A stretch of 7,904 nt of DNA from WJMT01 sp964445575 (lineage in GTDB: Bacteria > Acidobacteriota > Aminicenantia > Aminicenantales > Aminicenantaceae). Location of the stretch: contig CAYULB010000076.1 of assembly GCA_964445575.1 (NCBI GenBank), positions 1 through 7,904 on the forward strand, read 5' to 3'. Of this stretch, positions 6,120 through 7,904 are shown piece after piece. The notes under the pieces were generated by a model. That model was not told where the DNA came from. It did not search any database and saw only the letters and a list, made by a program, of their open reading frames with translations. Made by a program: the position numbers and the translations under genes. Within the stretch, counting starts at the first letter, position 1; the number at the start of each line of letters is the position of its first letter.

Positions 6120-7504
6120 TTTTTCCCCCCTTTGCAAGCAGATTTGCTGAGATTTAAAACTGATTCCTCCAGACTTTGGATGTTTCCTCCAATGATCACA
6201 GATCTATTATGCATAAAAACAATATCACAATCCTGTTTTTTAGCTGTTTTTGCTGCCACGTCTATGGAAGCAGCCTTTATCTCGGTCAGCAGAGTATCCG
6301 CCTTCTCTAATCCCGTTTTTAAATCAGATTCCAGCTTTTTTCTATGAGAAAGATTTGTTGAAATCCCCACCACAGAGCATTGGAAGGTTTCCTCAACATA
6401 ACAGCTCAGAGTGTCTTTCATGACGGGATTTGCAGTCAACGCCATAAAGACTTTTCTTCCTTTGATGTCTTTATGCGGCTCCGGCCTGAATACCGTCAGG
6501 GCTACCTTCATCTCAGGAAAAAGTCTGCTGATTTCTTTTTCTATTTCACCCACTTTTTCCTTGCTGGCTATGGGTTCTTCGCACATGGTAACCAAAGCAA
6601 GGTCTGAGCGCATCAGGCGATATTCCCCAAAAAAACCAATGATATGTCTTAAAGGCTGAGAGGCTCCCACTACCACTATAGATACATCTGTAGCCACAGG
6701 CGGCAGAGTAGGGCCAGAACCTTCCATGATGACAAATTTTTGGGGCATTTCGTTTGCTTTTTCTGCCCCTTTGAGGACATTGGATACAACTGGACTCCCG
6801 GCCATGCCTCCTCCACACCTCCGGCATCCTACTGTGGGAACTCCGGCTAGAACTGCATCCTCCCAATAATCAGAAGCTGCGTGCCCGCCTTTCTCTGCAA
6901 TAGATATTAACAAATCAGGAGTTATTTCAAGCTCGTCCGGAATAATAACTTCTGGTTCCGGAGGGCCTCCCCTCCCCATAGCCACTACCACTGGATCAAA
7001 TCCATTTCTGTGGAGAAGACGAGCTATGGTCACGCTGACTGCGGTTTTTCCTACCCGTTTTCCAGTTCCTATGATGCTTAAACTGGGCTTTTTTAATATT
7101 CTGCTTCCGGCTGGAGGAATAAATTTAAAATCAGCCCCCATATAGATAAGATCTTTATACAAAAGAAGGCAAGCAATCCGAAACCGTTCGTCATAATCAA
7201 TTATTGGTTCATCTGAAAGGTCAATAACTATTTCACAGCCTGTTTCTTTAACTGCTTTGTTGAGAATCTGGAGTGTAGCCTGAAAAGAAGCTCCTCCCAT
7301 ATAAATCTTGTATTTATCCTGGCTGCTTTTTAGTTCCTCCACTGCATTTTTGACTTTTTCAGTCCCTCCTACAAATAAAAGCCCCACCACCTTTCCTCCT
7401 GATTTTTGAAGTTCCCCTACGGCCCACTTTGTCACAGGAGGATAGTGCTCTCCGTCAACCAGGCAGAAGAGCTTCTTTCCTTTAATCGTATTCTTATCTA
7501 TCAT
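6116..7504 (-). CDS. cpgS: Cyclic 2,3-diphosphoglycerate synthetase
   Basis: Closes 2,3-diphosphoglycerate into cyclic 2,3-diphosphoglycerate using ATP, releasing ADP and phosphate. The protein has 462 residues, the normal length for this family. Seen: an N-terminal C-L-V-D-G-E-H-Y-P-P-V segment (14-24) typical of cDPG synthetases, Walker A G-T-G-K-R-V-G-K-T (146-154), a glycine-rich cysteine segment C217-R-R-C-G-G-G-M-A-G-S-P (217-228), and E-G-S-G-P-T-L-P-P (251-259). There is no signal peptide or membrane segment, so it is cytosolic. It is the first gene of the operon: ATG 7504 is preceded by an in-frame TGA two codons upstream, with AGGG (7514-7517) 9 bases before the start. Its stop overlaps the kinase start. 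cDPG accumulates to very high levels in some hyperthermophilic methanogens, so the pathway in a bacterium-like setting is notable. Confidence 0.93.
   Translation of the reverse strand: MIDKNTIKGKKLFCLVDGEHYPPVTKWAVGELQKSGGKVVGLLFVGGTEKVKNAVEELKSSQDKYKIYMGGASFQATLQILNKAVKETGCEIVIDLSDEPIIDYDERFRIACLLLYKDLIYMGADFKFIPPAGSRILKKPSLSIIGTGKRVGKTAVSVTIARLLHRNGFDPVVVAMGRGGPPEPEVIIPDELEITPDLLISIAEKGGHAASDYWEDAVLAGVPTVGCRRCGGGMAGSPVVSNVLKGAEKANEMPQKFVIMEGSGPTLPPVATDVSIVVVGASQPLRHIIGFFGEYRLMRSDLALVTMCEEPIASKEKVGEIEKEISRLFPEMKVALTVFRPEPHKDIKGRKVFMALTANPVMKDTLSCYVEETFQCSVVGISTNLSHRKKLESDLKTGLEKADTLLTEIKAASIDVAAKTAKKQDCDIVFMHNRSVIIGGNIQSLEESVLNLSKSACKGGKK
6120..6133 (-). promoter_or_regulatory. Ribosome-binding site that decides the pgk2 start
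   Basis: Minus strand AAAGGGGGG (6125-6133) followed by five A bases and ATG at 6119. The spacing is ideal and supports ATG 6119 with its ATGA overlap, not the TTG at 6137, which would place this purine run inside the coding sequence. Confidence 0.8.
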
Positions 7505-7535
7505 TGGTCATTTCCCTATTCAACCAACCTGATTT

Positions 7536-7590
7536 AGAAGAATGGCGTTAAAAATCTGAAGGGAGCACAAGCCATATCTGAATTTCATCA
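7536..7590 (+). repeat. 55-bp direct repeat, copy 1 (in predicted leader of the cDPG operon)
   Basis: Identical at all 55 positions to 7850-7904, offset 314 bases. The base just before differs (T against A), so the left boundary is real; the right boundary cannot be judged because copy 2 is cut by the window end. It lies between the putative operon promoter and the synthetase start. On the plus strand it is part of a 68-codon open frame (7538-7744) beginning K-N-G-V-K-N-L-K-G-A-Q-A-I-S-E-F-H. That frame begins right after an in-frame TAG (7535-7537) and has no start codon near its beginning; its first ATG is at 7628. Confidence 0.9.
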
Positions 7591-7604
7591 AATTTACTAC
7601 TTTT

Positions 7605-7633
7605 ATTATCATTTTCTCTTTGGCGATATGCAA
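7605..7633 (-). promoter_or_regulatory. Candidate sigma70-type promoter of the cDPG operon
   Basis: Minus strand: TTGCAT (7628-7633), a 17-base spacer, then GATAAT (7605-7610). The -10 is a 5/6 match and the -35 only 3/6. The transcript would start near 7598 and carry a leader of about 95 bases containing the 55-bp repeat. It is the best match in the 400 bases upstream of the first operon gene, but AT-richness makes chance matches likely. Confidence 0.35.
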
Positions 7634-7778
7634 GATTTCATCAAAAACGTATGTTTAATTTTTCTCGAGTTTATATTTTTTATTTTTATCACTTTTTTTC
7701 AGACTTTCGAGTATGAAATTCAAGAGTGGCTGAAGCGACATTGAAGATTTAGCCTTCTGATGAATTTTTCAAGGGTAT

Positions 7779-7841
7779 CCAGCGAAGCTGGGCGCCGAGT
7801 ATGTCTGACCCACGGACGGGGGGAGTTACGCAGGCGCCGAG
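7779..7841. repeat. GC-rich palindromic (REP-like) block in an AT-rich spacer
   Basis: Base composition switches abruptly here. The palindrome GGCGCC occurs twice, as GGCGCCGAG at 7791-7799 and 7833-7841. The two GGCGCC units can pair with each other across 36 bases. In between, CCC (7809-7811) and the G-run (7818-7823) can form an inner hairpin. This resembles a REP/MITE-like extragenic element or the end of a mobile element; I do not recognise the family. Confidence 0.45.
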
Positions 7842-7849
7842 AAAAATGA

Positions 7850-7904
7850 AGAAGAATGGCGTTAAAAATCTGAAGGGAGCACAAGCCATATCTGAATTTC
7901 ATCA
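7850..7904 (+). repeat. 55-bp direct repeat, copy 2, ending exactly at the window end
   Basis: Exact copy of 7536-7590. Here the same plus-strand frame has an in-frame ATG just upstream at 7846, reading M-K-K-N-G-V-K-N-L-K-G-A-Q-A-I-S-E-F-H and leaving the window. Only a weak GAG lies before that ATG. This may be the beginning of a gene, of which copy 1 is a fragment without a start, but too little is visible to call a product. Confidence 0.88.

Larger units (their letters stand above)
7505..7904. other. 400-base gene-free right flank
   Basis: No intact gene is supported. The flank holds the operon leader and candidate promoter, the two 55-bp repeats and the GC-rich block. A T-rich stretch (7591-7720) opens the 68-codon plus-strand frame, ending in E-I-Q-E-W-L-K-R-H before TGA 7742-7744. 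The phenylalanine/tyrosine richness of that frame is mostly a by-product of T-rich DNA. A short TTGATGAAAT motif recurs on the minus strand (within 7582-7592 and 7635-7645). Decayed mobile-element sequence is the simplest explanation. Confidence 0.5.

Noticed and set aside
6120..6137. Upstream TTG (6137) as the start of 2-phosphoglycerate kinase, adding six residues
   Set aside because: It would bury the AAGGGGGG ribosome-binding site inside the gene and replace the neat ATGA overlap at 6116-6119, which recurs at the next junction.
6546..6866. Minus-strand 106-codon frame inside the cDPG synthetase gene
   Set aside because: It is a frame shadow: the overlapping synthetase frame carries conserved E-G-S-G-P-T and cysteine-glycine motifs, and this frame carries none.
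7720..7902. Minus-strand 60-codon open frame through the repeat region
   Set aside because: Composition is arginine/serine-rich and runs antisense through the GC-rich palindromic block; there is no ribosome-binding site and no recognisable family.
7536..7904. CRISPR array
   Set aside because: There are only two repeat copies, they are 55 bp long and the interval is 259 bases; there is no regular spacer pattern and no cas gene.

Overview
The window looks like a piece of an uncultured bacterial genome. The evidence is a Sec-type signal peptide, sigma70-like promoters, clear Shine-Dalgarno sites with ATGA stop/start overlaps, and AT-rich spacers. The sequence alone does not fix the lineage. The end of the window coincides exactly with the end of a 55-bp repeat, so it may also be a contig end.

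All intact genes lie on the minus strand, so transcription runs from high to low coordinates. At the right is a tight four-gene operon (7504 to 3303): cyclic 2,3-diphosphoglycerate synthetase, 2-phosphoglycerate kinase, a two-CBS-domain protein and a duplicated metallophosphoesterase. Junctions are ATGA overlaps twice and then a 1-base gap. The first two enzymes make the classic pathway 2-phosphoglycerate -> 2,3-diphosphoglycerate -> cyclic 2,3-diphosphoglycerate (cDPG). This solute is best known as an osmolyte/thermostabiliser and phosphate store of hyperthermophilic methanogens. The coupled CBS protein and phosphoesterase suggest that the operon also carries an energy-charge sensor and a candidate cDPG-hydrolysing enzyme. 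This is the most interesting hypothesis in the window. The second half of the phosphoesterase is a diverged copy of the first that has lost nearly all metal ligands.

Between the operon and the next gene (2731-3302) lies a plus-strand remnant of a GHMP-family sugar kinase, with an internal deletion and a lost C-terminal half, followed by an almost pure A/T block. Further left is an M48 (HtpX-like) membrane metalloprotease carrying an unusual cytosolic tail: a GYF_2-like module and two zf-TFIIB-type zinc ribbons. It has its own promoter. A secreted TPR protein starting at a TTG codon (849) runs off the left edge.

The right 400 bases (7505-7904) hold the putative operon promoter, two exact 55-bp direct repeats 314 bp apart (one in the predicted 5' leader of the operon), a GC-rich palindromic block, and fragments of an unrecognised plus-strand reading frame shared by both repeats. 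This looks like a dispersed or tandem repeat, or remnants of a mobile element.
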